DNA of 64,000 nt from Parascedosporium putredinis (taxonomy: Eukaryota; Ascomycota; Sordariomycetes; Microascales; Microascaceae): positions 744,001-808,000 of the forward strand of contig CASHTG010000019.1 in assembly GCA_949357655.1 (NCBI GenBank), given 5' to 3'. The notes beneath the pieces were generated by a model. That model was not told where the DNA came from, made no database searches, and saw only the letters and a list, made by a program, of their open reading frames with translations. The translations under genes were made by a program, and so were the position numbers. Positions 12,122 to 24,766 of the stretch are shown here, piece by piece (the first letter of the stretch is position 1; each line of letters opens with the position of its first letter).

Positions 12122-14050
12122 CTAGGAACGGCTCACGGCATCCATCGCAGTAGAGTCTATGCTGCGCATTTCACCAAGAGCCGTATCCCGTCCAGCCAAG
12201 GCGATGGGAAGTGCAACTGTGCCGGCGCTGCCGTCGAATACCCAAGGACCGGCATTATTTCTAGGAGTGATCGGTCCTTCGTTACCGTTGGCTATCACAT
12301 CGAGGACCCCGGCGCCTGGCTTCGAAGTTGAGGAGGAATGGGGACGGGGTCGGAAGCGGGCTGTGACCTCTCGGAGGCGAGAGAGGGTATCGATCGGGGA
12401 GGTGTCGTCATGTCGACCTGCATGGTCATGTCTGCCACGTCCACGCCATTGGTCTCTGAAGCCTGGGAGATCGCATCAACAGTAGTATCCATGGGGACAG
12501 CAGGCGGCTCATTGCTAGACTCGTCATTCGCAGATTCCTCTCCAGTGAGTTGTTGCCATTCCTCACCCGGTTCATCCACCTCCGCCTCCAGGTCGGCCGC
12601 GGCACGGCAGTTTGGACACACAAAGATGGGGTATTGTGGTGAAGTCAGCAGGGAGCGGATACACTTATAGTGCCAAGTGTGGGAGCATGGCGCAACAAAG
12701 AGGCTTTGGCAGGGCTATCATAAAACAGGTTAGTTTGAATAAAGAGCCAAGGAGTGTGTGCATATCATACAGCGATCGAGGTCAAGCAAATGGAACAGTC
12801 TTGAGACGAGTTGTTCGAGCCCTTAGCGACGAGGTTCCGAAGCTGCTTGTGTGTAGACATACTGATACAATGCATTGTTAGCCTGGAAACGCAAGAAGGT
12901 CGGGTTGGCCTGGGAGTTTGGCATACTTGAAGGTGTTGAGTTTACTCTGCCAGCCCCTATTGAGTTCCAATCGCATCTTGACACATCGGAAAATCATTTC
13001 CTCGCCTCCCTTGAAGTCGATTCCAAGTTGGATAATATCGCCATCATTTACAGCGTACGGCCGAGATTCTGTGCCGGGAGGACTCAATCGAATGTGATTT
13101 AGAAAGGTACCAGACGAGCTCTTCACGTCCTTGATATACCACTTTCCATTCTCGAACCAGAACTCACAGTGGCGGCGGCTGACGACCTTGCTCTTAAAGC
13201 CGACGGGCGCAGCAGACGGGGTATTGGCCGGCACAATGGGTTGAGCATCTCGCTCAGAATACCTGCCTACCTTGATCACTTCAATACCACTGGGCAAGGT
13301 CCTCGATACGGGCTGGAAAGTTAGGAGGGCCGAGCGGCCCTTGTATCGTAATAGGCAGAGAAACGAATGGAGGGCAGGGTCTCGGGAGGGGTGGTCGCCC
13401 CGTTCTCACGAGGTCGAGACATGGCGGCGTCCAGTGCCAGTGTGGTGGGCACGACGTCGGAGTCGGCAGAATTTGAAACCGGGCAGTTGTCAATGCTGCT
13501 GCTGTTGCTGCTGCCACCAGCGACGGCGTCTACGACGGGTGGTGCGTCGAGAACGGGCTGATCGGAGTTGCAAGAGGGCGCTGAAGACGAGGTGGCGGTA
13601 TTTTCGGTAGCGTTATTAATCGGAGAGGTGGTCGAGGAACAGGGGGCGAAGGCGGATTGAGGGCAGTCGATGACGGATTATTCGAAATCGCCGACTCGGT
13701 GGGCTGACCGTCAAAATTCGCTGGGGCGGTGGAAGTCGTCGGCGTTGTGGTGTTTGTGGATGCGGAGGTTGGGCTAGTGGGGGACTGCGACGCGCACTGG
13801 GGTTGGACTGGGAGTAATAACCAGAAGAGCGGGAAAGGGCTGAGAGCGAAAGTGGGCGGGAGGATCTCGGTGAGGTTGTTGTAGTGGATGAAGAGGAGGA
13901 ATTTTGATCGCGTGATAAAAGGTGACTGGGGGTATAATTTCTTAGGTAGCTGAGCCCCCGAAGGCGGCTACTCCTGGATGATACTGAGGCATGAGACGAG
14001 ACCACGGGAGAAGGCGAGGTTGCCGCAGTGGGGAGTGGTTGGGTGAACAT
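12122..14050 (-). CDS. DMA1: FHA-RING E3 ubiquitin ligase Dma1-like
   Basis: Orthologue-like to S. pombe Dma1 and S. cerevisiae Dma1/2, E3 ligases acting in spindle-checkpoint and septin/cytokinesis control. Order: Ser/Thr/Pro-rich N-terminus (MFTQPLPTAATSPSP), FHA domain with VGRYSERD, SRRHCEFW and SSGTFLNHIRLS, then a RING with CSICLTSIAPC, APCSHTWHYKCIRSLL and CPNC. Introns 12926-12862 (65 bp) and 12770-12715 (56 bp) are phase-consistent. One-base losses are inferred at 13779-13783, about 13616-13640 and 13320-13326, and near 12321-12330. Without the last one the protein would stop at 12295; allowing it adds about 58 residues including ANGNEGPITPRNNAGPWVFD, which I take as the genuine C-terminus. 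The FHA domain should bind phosphothreonine; the RING recruits an E2 of the Ubc13/Mms2 type in yeast. Confidence 0.9.
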
Positions 14051-17000
14051 TTTGTAGGCAAGTTCTCAAAAGCCTTCCCAAGAAAAGAAGGAAGGCGCTC
14101 TGCTGAATAATGTGGACGGGGAAAGGGGCACCCAGGTGTCGTTTAGCAGTAGGAATGGGGCGCCTTCAAATAACGATAGTAAGGAAGCCGAAAATGGTTA
14201 CAGTCGCAGGAGGCAGTTTCGCTGTAACTAAACAGAAGAGTTTCAACAGGACGAGAGGGTGGAATTGAATTCAGTGACAAAAGGGGGCAGATGAAAACGA
14301 CCTTCGGACGAGGCCGATTGGATGTGCTGGCCTGGTCGCGGGGAGGGGGAAGGGCCCTAACAGCTGAGGGACCAGCGGCGTTGAGGGATAGAGGCACCTG
14401 GAGGCGACAAGAAGCGTCAACTGGCGCTTGGATCGACGATGCCAAAATGGTACAGCAGTGGCCCCCTGATTTGGTGGGGGTGCTCTCAGTTGGGGGAGGT
14501 TGGCTGTCTGTTGTTGGTGCTGCAGCAGCCAGTGGTTGATCAATGTGGAGGTGGAGACTCGAAGGGACGGAATGGATGTGGTGTGGTCAAGAACAGGAGC
14601 CCGCCACCTTTGGTCTTTAGTCGAGCGACGACGATAGCTCGCAGAATCCGGATGAGGAGAAGAGGTGTCGGGAAGAGGGAGAGAAAAAGATCCAGTCTCC
14701 TCGGAATGTGTGTCAAGGCGAAGCAAGGGCGAAGGTTTCACAGGGCCCTTGACAAGAGAATGGGATTATGATGAAAGAAAGGGGGCTGGGAGCTCGAGGG
14801 TGGTTCGACCTGGCGCCAGCAGCGAGAGATGGGGGCAGCGGTGAAGTCGAAAGCTTGACGGCAGCGACTGGGGGAGAGGAATAGTGCAAGTGCAAGTGCA
14901 CTGTTCTGTTCTGTGCTGTTAGGTCGACACAGTGGACGCTAATAATGTGAGGGAGAGCTTGCTCCTGCTGTGGTTGCCATGGACAGGAATGTAAAAGGAT
15001 CGTCGCGAACGTCAGCTTGAGTCCAATCTTGTAAGCTTGAAATGGAATCCGAAAAAAGCCAAAAGAGACCCAGGCCGGAATGTAACTGGACAAAATGCAG
15101 GATCAACACAGGCCAACATTGAAAAAAGGGAGTAAGATGCAAGTGGCGAAGAGGGAGGCAGGAGGTGGGAGGATACTATTAAATCAAATCCATTTGACAC
15201 CAAGGAAACGAGTCCGCAATCGTCAGGTATCCAATCCAGGGAGAAGAAACATACATTTTATCGAAAATACATCCACCATCCGTTGACGACGACGCACGCA
15301 TCGTTCGTACATGCTCATGTTCCCCCGTGGGCTACGCAGGCCACTCCTGGCTCGACGAAGCGGGCCCCGTCCAGGTTTGAGCTGGCCAGGCGCGCGCTGG
15401 CCTGGGTCGGCCTGGCGTCTTTGGATCTGGCATGGCTCGGCGTTGAGCGCAAGTTGAGCTCGACAGCTCCACTTGATTGGGTTACCCTCGTTGCAACTTT
15501 CAGGTCTACTTGTACCCACCCTTTACCTTGCTTGCCCGCACCCCAATGTGTACCTTGTACCGATACTCCACGGTTCGTACAAGTAGTCCACGGTAGTGCA
15601 CACTACATCTACTTGACTGCCATCCCAAGCATCCCAAGCATCAGTGATCCCAATCAACATTTGAGCGCACTGGCGATGGTGGGGCCCGAGTCTCATCGAG
15701 GCCGGCTACACTAGTTTTGGACCGACCTCATGAGCACGCGCACCACCAAATTGATTGATCCAGGGCCAGGACTTGTTCGACCCAATGTACCTCTGTCTGG
15801 TCCTTGTGTAAGAGCACTGGTGACTGTGGAATGTAGAGTTCACAAAGGAGAACCATCGATGTCGGACGAGCAACCACCACGGCCCCATCATAACTCGAGC
15901 TAAAAACCCCCGTGGAGTGCCAGAGCTGGTGGGGATTCGCCATCTTCCATTGTCTAATAATGCGCACGCCACCACATGTGCAAGCGGGACACGCCTCTCG
16001 ACCCTTTGCCAAGCGGCATTTCGATGATGGCCACAGAAGTTCAGAAAACCACTTTTATTTTTGGTCGGCGATGGCGATGGGCCTTACCTTTAGCTGCTTA
16101 CCCTTCGCTGGTTGCTTTGTGTATTATGCTCCCATGCTCCCATGCTCGTGTTGAAGCGGCAAGAGGATACAAGGGCTGCCCGGTGCTACTTCCAAGCCCA
16201 GCCAAGCGTGGGCTTTTTCGACGACAGTCAGTGGAGACAGACGAGCATCAGTTCCAATGTTAAAGATCAATAAGGCGTCGCTGCGCGCTGCAGCCCCTGG
16301 TGTACTTTGCTCAAAGGGGCAAGATGGGAGCATGGATGAGGATGGGGGATGGGGTGTCAAGGCGATGAATTGGCTCCCTTCTTTTTGACTTCCTTTTCCT
16401 TCACCCACTTTCTTCTTCCTTTTCCACCGCCGTCTCTCCTCACTTTTTTTTCTCTCCCTGAGCGAGAACCGGGCCGTTCTCAGGATCACGACTCATGAAG
16501 ATACAGCCATGTTCCGAGGCTTTAGGTTATCCACCATCGATGCATAATGATAATGCTAGGCCTCATGCTAACGCCATGACAATCGTGGGGTTCCACTCCA
16601 GAACGTACCCGCCTTTGCAAGTTGCTTCCCCATTCCTGTCAAGGATTCATGCTGGTGGTCCCTCGGACACCGAACCTCTAGGCTTTACCTCAGGAACCGA
16701 CAAGTAATACTACCTCGCCAGACATGCAGTGTAAATCGAGGAGGGTTGGCTAGCGTTTGCTGGTGGGAAGGGGATTTAGCAAGGGTGGAGAAGAACCTTC
16801 CATCAAATTGATGTAATGCCAGAGATAGACCCAACGATTGTTTCCACATTTCCACAGTACATGTACATGCTTGGGGCCTGGCAAGGCCTTGCATTAGAAC
16901 ATGGTAAAGTTCCATCTCGTGCCTCTCGCTCTGCAGGCAGTAGTACCTCCCAAAGTTCGACCTGACAAAGCATAAGGTGGGCTGCTGGCCACTGGCGTCT

Positions 17001-20000
17001 TCAGAGTCTGTTAGCCACACACGCATGGCGGTCGATATCTTTCTCTGATGGGATGGCAGCCCTGATGCAGAGCCAAGTCGACCCCCAGCGATCTTTGTTT
17101 GGTGTCAATTATTGTCGAGCGAGGATCTCCAGCTGTCAACCCCCATTTCAGGAACGCCTTACCCTCATCGGCGATGCCGTTCACTCCCCGCGGCCCTCAC
17201 AGTCACCTGAACGCCTAGAAGGATCAGCGTGGATGCTGAAAACCCCTACCACCCGCAGGGCATCTAGATATGGTGTGTGTCGCCGGATCAAAAAAGGGCC
17301 ACGAGAGAGACTTCCCCTCCCTAGTTGAGGGAGGTGACCGTGGACATTTTGACCTCACCTCGAGGCCATCTACCTGATGCGACAGCCTACCTAGAGCACA
17401 TGGGCGTCTTCCCCGAGCTCGCACCACTCAGGTGAGCAGGCCATATGTTGTTCCGACAGGTAGATGGGATCAATGAGAGAACCGAAAATGAAATTTTTAC
17501 CATGACTGAGCTGAGCCATTAGGGCTCCTAAATGCGGGTAGGGTCAAAGGCCTACTACTATGCTAGAGCAGAGATGATATCAGAGGCTACCAATCTGCTT
17601 CAACAGGTTAGATCCCGGTCAATCGCCAGATCATTGAATGGTGGATGCTCTGTGCAACAGCTCCGATCAAGGGGCGGAAGGCGACTGGTGGGGAAGCCCA
17701 GGGCAGGGGCTTGCGTCAGAGACCATCACGGAAAAAGCCAAATCAAGGAAAAGCCTTTTGGATACAGCTAAACGAAAACACTGATAGTAATACACGAAAT
17801 ACCCATGGACAATGTTTAGCCAGGGACCAAAGCTCTAACAAAAGCTTTCCCGGTCTAGATTGAGACTTGTCCACCGAAAAGGCTATCCCAAGGTTAGAAT
17901 GGGAGCTCGAGATGCTCGCTTTTGCAACCACAGTCTATTTGGAACATGCTCAGTCAATTTACCGCCTGTCTCCCAAACGCTAAGGTATCTATCCCCCATG
18001 TCTCGATCGGATGATGCCCTTGTATATATGATCTGCTGCTATCTTACGAAAACCTCGTTTGTGCCGAGCATCAAGCCCGGTCGGAGCATTCACGGATGCT
18101 TGTTAGATCAACTGTCTACGCTGATTGCCCGCTGGCGCAGATCGAAGGAAGCCGTGGAGATAAATCCAATGAGTATCCAAGCTTCAAAGTTCAATAGCGA
18201 ATTGTAGGTTCGATGACATAACGGGCCGCGTTGTGCTCTTCGATGACCCATTCATCCATGCACTTGATCGAGGCATATCTCGTAAAATCACGGCAAGAGA
18301 ATCGTACGTGGAAGCTGTGTTGGCGCCCAAGTTCTTCTTCCTTTCTTTCTTTTCTTCTTTTGACGCCGGACATCCATTATCTTGGGGGCTTAAGGTGAGG
18401 CAAAGAATGATTGATATCTCAACATGCCGCACATGCAATCTTGGCGATAGGGCCAGGCCCATCTGCAGTATATATCATGCAGAGTAAAAGAAAAGGAAAA
18501 AAAAAAGGCCAAGCATCCAAGCTGCCTCAGTAGAAAGTTGAAGCCGAACTTATGAGAGACAGGCTCGGCACCGCCTCCAGTCAGACATTCCAAAATAATC
18601 TAGCCGCGACCCTGTCTCACATTCCAATCTGACCACGCATGCTGGGAGCGGAAGCGGCCGTTTCTGCGAATCGGCCGCAAGCAAGCAACTGGCCTAAAAA
18701 AAAAAAGAAAACAAAAAACTTTCTCGGCTACTCCCAAGGCTAAGTTTTCTCGGTAAAGGAGTATGACCATGGTACAGGTCCTTGTTCGCGACGTCAGCGG
18801 GTTATTGTTTTTCGAGCCTCGTCCGTCAGCAACGGGCTTAAATCAAGCCAAAAACTCCAAGAGAGTCCAGTCCGTCCGTCAGCGTGTGGTGGATCATTGA
18901 TTTTCACTGTCCCACCATGTCGTGCCGGGCACCTGAGCCAGTTCCTCTTCTCCTCGCCTTCCCCCTCCCCTTCAGAAACAAAAAATCAGGGAAATGCAGG
19001 GCACCCACCCTCCGTCGTGACCGCATCATGCACCCCGCCGCCCATCACCTGGAGGAGCCCACTGGCTCGCCCCAAAAGTGGATGCGGGCCATGGATCTGA
19101 ATTTTAGGCCGAGTGGGTGCAGTAGTGGGGGAAGGGGGAGGTGTCCAGGGGACCACAGACAACACGCAGCCAAGCAGACAAGGAGTTGACGCTTTGCCCG
19201 TCTTCGAGGCTGGATCAATTGACTTCTGTTCGCCTCGGGTCTCGATGCCGGGTAAGATTTGGAATATCAGTGCTGTGAGAAGCCAAACGTTTTTCTAGAT
19301 CCACAACAGCCAGCACGACAGCGCCCAAACTGGGTCAGGAACTCAACCAAGTTCGCTACATGTAATGTTCTGCTTGACACCGACATTTGTTGGTTCCCTT
19401 TGATCCTCTCGTCAATGTGAAGGGGGCCACTCGTCGCACATTGAACAGACAGACACACATGCTCCATCGCTGCATGCTGCACGCCGTCCATGGGCAATTT
19501 AGCGTCCCCCAAATGTACACCAGACTCTTGTTTCTTTGCTTGGTTGGTTGTCCAACGCTGATGCTGAAGCTCCCAGCATTCTGGTGCTACGGTGTTCCTC
19601 TTCTACTCCCGTGCGGTGCATCAACGCAGTGGGGTCTGCCTCCGTCTTCCTTCCCCCCCACCTTCTTTTTTTCTCCCTTTCACCTGCACCTGTTCTCAAG
19701 TCTCTCCTTAGTTTTTGGGTGGATGGAGAGAGCTCTGGGAGGGAGGGGACCCTTGAGGAACTAATCGCCTTTCTTCCGCATCTGTCCAGTTGCCTGGCTG
19801 GCCTAGTGGTGCCTACTACCCCCGCCCCTCCCACATCCCCACTCATCCCTCGGAAGCATGGATGGATGGCTTGATCGATGTGCTTCCACTTCTGAAGATG
19901 GTCCGTTGACCACGATGAGCGGAGTAAGGAGAGAAAAAGGGTCCTCTCCAAATGTACGCATGTGACGCTAAAAATAACCCGGTCATTGGGGTCCTTCCCA

Positions 20001-20826
20001 TGAACTAATGTTCCTCTTCATCACGGCTCGGTTGGCCCTGGAGAGTCACTGCAGCAGATAGCGATTTCTTTTGGGATAATTATTCTCTTTCATTTTCGCT
20101 CTAGAGAAAAACGCCCTCAAACTAGGTCTATAGAGGTTTCTTGCCCGGATAACTTCTCCTTCGTTACATCCGAAAAAGAGAAAAAAAGAAGAAAAAAAAA
20201 GACGAGCGAAGAAAGGGAAGGGGTTGGATGCCAGCAATTGTCACTTTAGCTATCTCGAACCCACCCTCTTCAGACCTCTCCTCACCCCGTGACTCTCCTC
20301 ATCTTCGCTAGATATTTCGTGCGTGCGTCTGCCCCTCACTCCCATCGCCAAGAAGCGGAGGGTGACGACCTTAACGCCCATGGCGACTGTTTATTCCTCC
20401 TTGGGTGCATTAGGGTCCTTGCATTCCCATGTCAAAGCAAAAGGGGGGCGGGGACTTTCGTGACTCCAAACACTAGTAGCTTCGTGACTGGGGAGTTTTT
20501 CGCATGCGTGTAGGGTTTAGTTTAACGAACTAATTGGCCCAGACCGAATTTCGCTGGATGAGCTTGGTCGCGGAACGGAACGTGGTCTAACGACATAAAA
20601 GCAGATTCTCCAAAGGACTGGTAGACTAAGAAGGCAGGCTCTGACAGACTACATGGTACATGAAAGAGAAAGTAGAATAAGATATCCATTGATGTATGGC
20701 AAATCATGGCACATCATGACCGTAGCTATCGGGGCGGCCCCCCAAAAAGAAAACGAAGAAAGAGTAAAGACAGAGAGGAAAAAAATTTAAAAATTGCAGT
20801 GCCAGCCAGCGATGAGCTTTGTCTAC
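14051..20826. other. 6.8-kb gene-poor region between DMA1 and VPS16
   Basis: No frame in this stretch gives a recognisable intact protein. The part next to DMA1 (14051 to about 15100) has proline/serine-coding minus-strand frames and is probably a long DMA1 5' leader. The rest holds short tandem duplications (ATCCCAAGC near 15620, GCTCCCAT near 16128), T-rich runs and a possible flavoenzyme remnant near 17.15 kb. The part next to VPS16 is presumably its 3' UTR. I see no terminal repeats, transposase or reverse-transcriptase motifs and no obvious AT-rich RIP block. Confidence 0.5.
17053..17434 (+). pseudogene. Possible remnant of a FAD-dependent monooxygenase
   Basis: In one plus-strand frame bases about 17143-17190 encode PFQERLTLIGDAVHS. 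This matches the xTLIGDAxH motif (ribose-binding GD motif) of UbiH/TetX/salicylate-hydroxylase-type flavin monooxygenases. About 150 bp downstream another frame reads ATAYLEHMGVFPELAPLR and ends at an AG|GTGAGC splice-donor-like site. No N-terminal GxGxxG dinucleotide motif, start or complete frame is found around it. If real it is a broken, short fragment; the alternative is a chance match. Confidence 0.25.
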
Positions 20827-23800
20827 TTAAGGTTTGAAAACCGTGGCACCGAGCCTCTCAATCTCCCGCCCCTCGTGGGTGTTGCGGCCGGCCGCCTCAA
20901 GGATCTTTGTGAACGCCTCCTTATTCTTGAGTCTCACGGCCTCTTCCGCCGCCTTCACCTTCATGCCACACTTCTCGTACATCGTAATCGTTTCTCCGTG
21001 CTCCACGTTGGTACACTTTGGCACAAACGTCGCTGCGAGCCTAGGATTCCCCGCTTGCAAGGTGAGGTTGAAAAACGGCTGCGCGTTGACGAAACATCGG
21101 TCAGTGATGTCTATCGATGCGTGTATACTCTACCAAAAGAAACCCCGGCTTATATCCGGTACGGTAGGAAAAGTCAAAGAAGAATCGGTACTCACCTCCC
21201 ATCCAATCGGACTCTTCTTCGCCTTAGCCACCTCGGCAATCTCGTCCCAATCTCGCTTTGCAACAAGTGCTCGTAGCCTACGCATATGTTGTTAGTGTTT
21301 CTCCGAGACGAATGCCCTTGACATCTCCTTCTTCCGGGTCGCCCTCGTCAAGCCCGGACGCCGCATGAAGTTGCAATTCCCGGAGTGGGGGCGGAGGGGA
21401 TTCTAGAAACTCACCGTATCCACCACGCCACACGATCCGGAACTTTAAATTCGCTCTGTATCTTCTTGGCCTTTCCGATGTAGCCGAGCTTGATGAGCTT
21501 GAACATGGTCTCATTGACGCTGAGCCCCGTAAACGTGTCCGTCAAATCTCGGTCAAACGATTCCTGAGCCCGGAGGAGCATTGTCGCCTCCTTGAGCGCC
21601 CGTAGCTCAAAGTTGGTTTCCCGCGAATCCGAGAGTAGCTTGGCCGCCAGCGCGAGTTTGTCCGACGCTGTCCGCGCGTCTGGTTGCACGAGCGACTCGC
21701 GGATGAACACGTCCGCGCCCTCCACACGCCTATCGTCTTGGTAGTAGAGATCCTTCAAAACCGAGTTATCACCTTCTCTTTGTGCCGAGGCTTCGACCAA
21801 CGCTGTCGCCGAGGCGCGGTTGTTGATTACCCTGAAAAAGACGCCAAGGGCAGCTTTTTCTTGAGCTGCAAGAGCACGTTGAGGATGAGGTCTGAGTCGC
21901 CGCTCTCTATCGCCTTGTCAAGGGCAAGCTCGTCCTCTTCCATGCTTAGGAGAAGCGGGACCTGCCGACCAGCTCTGGGTTCGTGATTTAGAAGCTCGGT
22001 GGCCAATCTGCCGCGGCCTTCATCATACGCCGCCTGAGCAATCTCTTCAAACGAAACACCAGCCCTGCCTGCTAGTTTCTCGACTACTAACCGGCAAATG
22101 GTATCGTCGTCTTCGGAGCCTACTCGCACCTTGGTAGAAGCCCAGTGTACGTAAATACGATCTGTGGGTAGCCTCAGGTGACCTGCAACGCGTAGAGCAA
22201 GCAGATACTCGTGGCGGTTGATCAAGCGTTTAATCAGGTTCTCGGGAGTCAATCGCTGGTATTGCTCGTACGACAGCGGCATTCCAATTTCGAAATACCG
22301 CACCGCGTTTAGGACTCGAAGGGTCTCGCACATGTCGACAAAATCATCGCTGTTGTACAAGTCCAGCACCGATTTGCCAAACGACGCTGCCTTCAATAGT
22401 TGCTTCTCCCAATGCACGTTGAACTCCCGACCTGCTGCATTAATCTATAATCGGCGACGTTAGTTTGGTGCATCTCATCAGAAAGATCGCTGGCCAAAGG
22501 AAGACGTACACAGGTGTCAACCGCTTCGGTGAGGTTACCGCGAATCAGCTGGATGTAGTCATCGGCCTTGGGGGAGTGCGCCTCTAACTGAGCAATAGCG
22601 TCCAGTAGGATGGAAGCGGGAGAAGACTCGGAAAAGAGACCAAAAACTTGGAATGTATCCCTCGGTACTTGCTGAATGAATTCGCAAAATCCGTTGGTGA
22701 TTATTCTTGCCCCGTCATGTTCTTGCCAACTTTTGTCAGCCTCCTCGGACTGCTGCTTAGGGGTCCGGAATGATGAACGGAGTAGGGTAGGGATCTGGTA
22801 TACCTGATATTACGTGCACGCGATTTGTATCATAAATGAACACGGCGGAGGCATCGCCCTGGCCGATGATGTGAACCTCGTCTTCCCACGCAATGACAGC
22901 GTCTCGACCGCACCATTCGACATGCTTGGGCGGTATTTTTGAGTTGGAGTCATGCTCGACTAACCTCTCTTGAAAGTCACTCGACACCACGTGGGCTTTA
23001 CCTGACTTGGTATAGAGAGCGACGAGCCGACCATCGGGGAGGCGGTGATATGGCTAAAGGGGCCGATGTCGATGAGGCGATCTTCACATTCGTTGGAGTC
23101 GACTAGATATACGGTCTGACCTATACTAAGTAGTACTTCGACTGATCGCGATAACGTATACGCTGGAGGTATTATCCCCCAAGAATGCACTTCGCCTTCA
23201 GGAACACTAGCTAGCGACTTCGGCCGTGGCTCATTATACGACTGCACCGTCACTAAAGTGTTATTATTGAGCATTGCTACCATGCCGCGATCGTAGAACC
23301 TGGAAGATGGGTCAGCGGTCCGTTGCCTGCCGATACCGCCCTCTCGAGACTGAGCCTACCTGCATGAATGGACCCCGTAGTTGTCGGCACCATGGCCGAG
23401 GGAAAACTGAGTGAAATCGCCTTGAAGGTCATAACAACGAACGGTCCCATCCGCCAAAACCACGAGGAGCTGCTCCTCCTCAGACCAACCAAGTCCTTTG
23501 ATGGTGCCCTCGGTCCACGGGATACTGCGAAGCTTCTTGCCAGCGTAATTGTGAACATCTATGCTCGGCTTGGCAGCTTTCGCCGCTTGGTATTGCTGGA
23601 GTTTGCTATCGTCATTCCAGAGTGCTGCGCCAGTATTAGCACATTCATCGACCATCTTGGCTGATGAGGGGTTCCAAGCTGGCGGCGTCCCGGTATCCCG
23701 ACCGTAACGGAGTGCTAAGATATGAGAAAGATGTCGGACATACCAATAGCACCGCCATAGGGGCACCAGCGATGATGTAATTATCCAGGTCAAGACCCAA

Positions 23801-23887
23801 GTCAAACACCTCGGTGTAATGCTCTATGCGCCGGTACCATTTGTCACCAAGCCGCTCCCAGCTTGCCCGAGGATGAGCTGTGTCCAT
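20827..23887 (-). CDS. VPS16: Vacuolar sorting protein Vps16
   Basis: Core subunit shared by the HOPS and CORVET tethering complexes, needed for endosome-vacuole and autophagosome-vacuole fusion. N-terminal beta-propeller part starts MDTAHPRASWERLGDKWYRR and includes VRCYDLQGDFTQFSLGHG; the C-terminal helical Vps16 domain has SFGKSVLDLYNSDDFVDMC, KLIKLGYIGKAKKIQSEFK and AKAKKSPIGWEPF. Seven exons: 23887-23744, 23624-23360, 23299-22804, 22721-22510, 22444-21415, 21277-21196, 21078-20827; all phases agree. One-base losses are inferred near 23757-23760, at 23036-23039 (G4) and 21835-21839 (A5). Restored length is about 827 aa, as expected for the family. It is divergent from ATG16 across 879 bp. 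Confidence 0.95.
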
Positions 23888-24766
23888 CCTAGGCTCGTCT
23901 CACTCTCGTCTATTGGGTTTCTACAAGCAGCAATGTCCCATAATAATACGCCGTGGAAGTCGAACAAGCTAGAATTCGGGATATTAGGAGAGACAGGGCG
24001 GGTTGAGTGAGCTCCAAGGCTTGCAGCTGGGGGCACGTTGGTCGTCGTTGTCCGGCCGAGCTCAGGATGAGCTCTCAGTGAGCATGGGGCGAATGATGAG
24101 CTTGGTTGCTGGCCGCTGGCGCATGCCAATCCTTGGTTTAGGAGACGGCTAAATCTCGGTGCCTAGCCTGCACCACATTTCTTTCGAGCTACACTATATT
24201 AATGCTATGCGAGAGTTTCCATCTTCCGTTAAGCACACTACCTGTAGAACCCGATCGTAAATATAGATTCGGGGAAATCGATCAAGCAATTCGAGATTAT
24301 CTCATAACAAGAATTATTACAGCGTCCTGTTTCCGGAGGATGTTGCGGGAGAAGCCAAATGAGGAGCCAAACTGCCGAAGACCAGGCCCACAGAAGCATA
24401 GCTTGCACCAGTGTGACAAGATCTTGGGAGGACGTTTACATTGAACAATCAATCACCTGATTGAGAACTCCTTTCGTCTGTGTGCTAATTTTGATTCTTC
24501 GGAGGTATTTACGAGTATCTATGGATCTTGTGTTTCGGGGTTTCCCATTGTCAATTGAATTTTTTTGGAAGGTCCAAGGGGCTGTTCAAGACAAGTGAGG
24601 TCACTAATGGCGGGGTATTGATCAGGGCGATGGAAGGTGGGGTTATTAAGCTCGAACACTAACCTCGACGAGACCCTGGATGGCGTTTTGAACTGTGACC
24701 GCACGCGTTTGCACAAACTCCAAGAGCTTAAGACATCAGATACGAACTATTGGCACACCTATAAAT
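23888..24766. promoter_or_regulatory. Divergent promoter between VPS16 and ATG16
   Basis: 879 bp between two outward-facing start codons. The middle (about 24190-24330) is AT-rich. A TATAAATA string at 24760-24767 overlaps the ATG16 start codon itself and so cannot be its TATA box. Shared control is inferred from position only. Confidence 0.45.

Noticed and set aside
14143..14741. Pro/Ser-rich minus-strand frames upstream of DMA1
   Set aside because: Likely CT-rich leader translated by chance; no conserved domain and DMA1 already has a convincing start at 14050.
15620..16140. Short direct repeats (ATCCCAAGC, GCTCCCAT) considered as a CRISPR-like or minisatellite array
   Set aside because: Only two units each and no regular spacers; simple local duplications.
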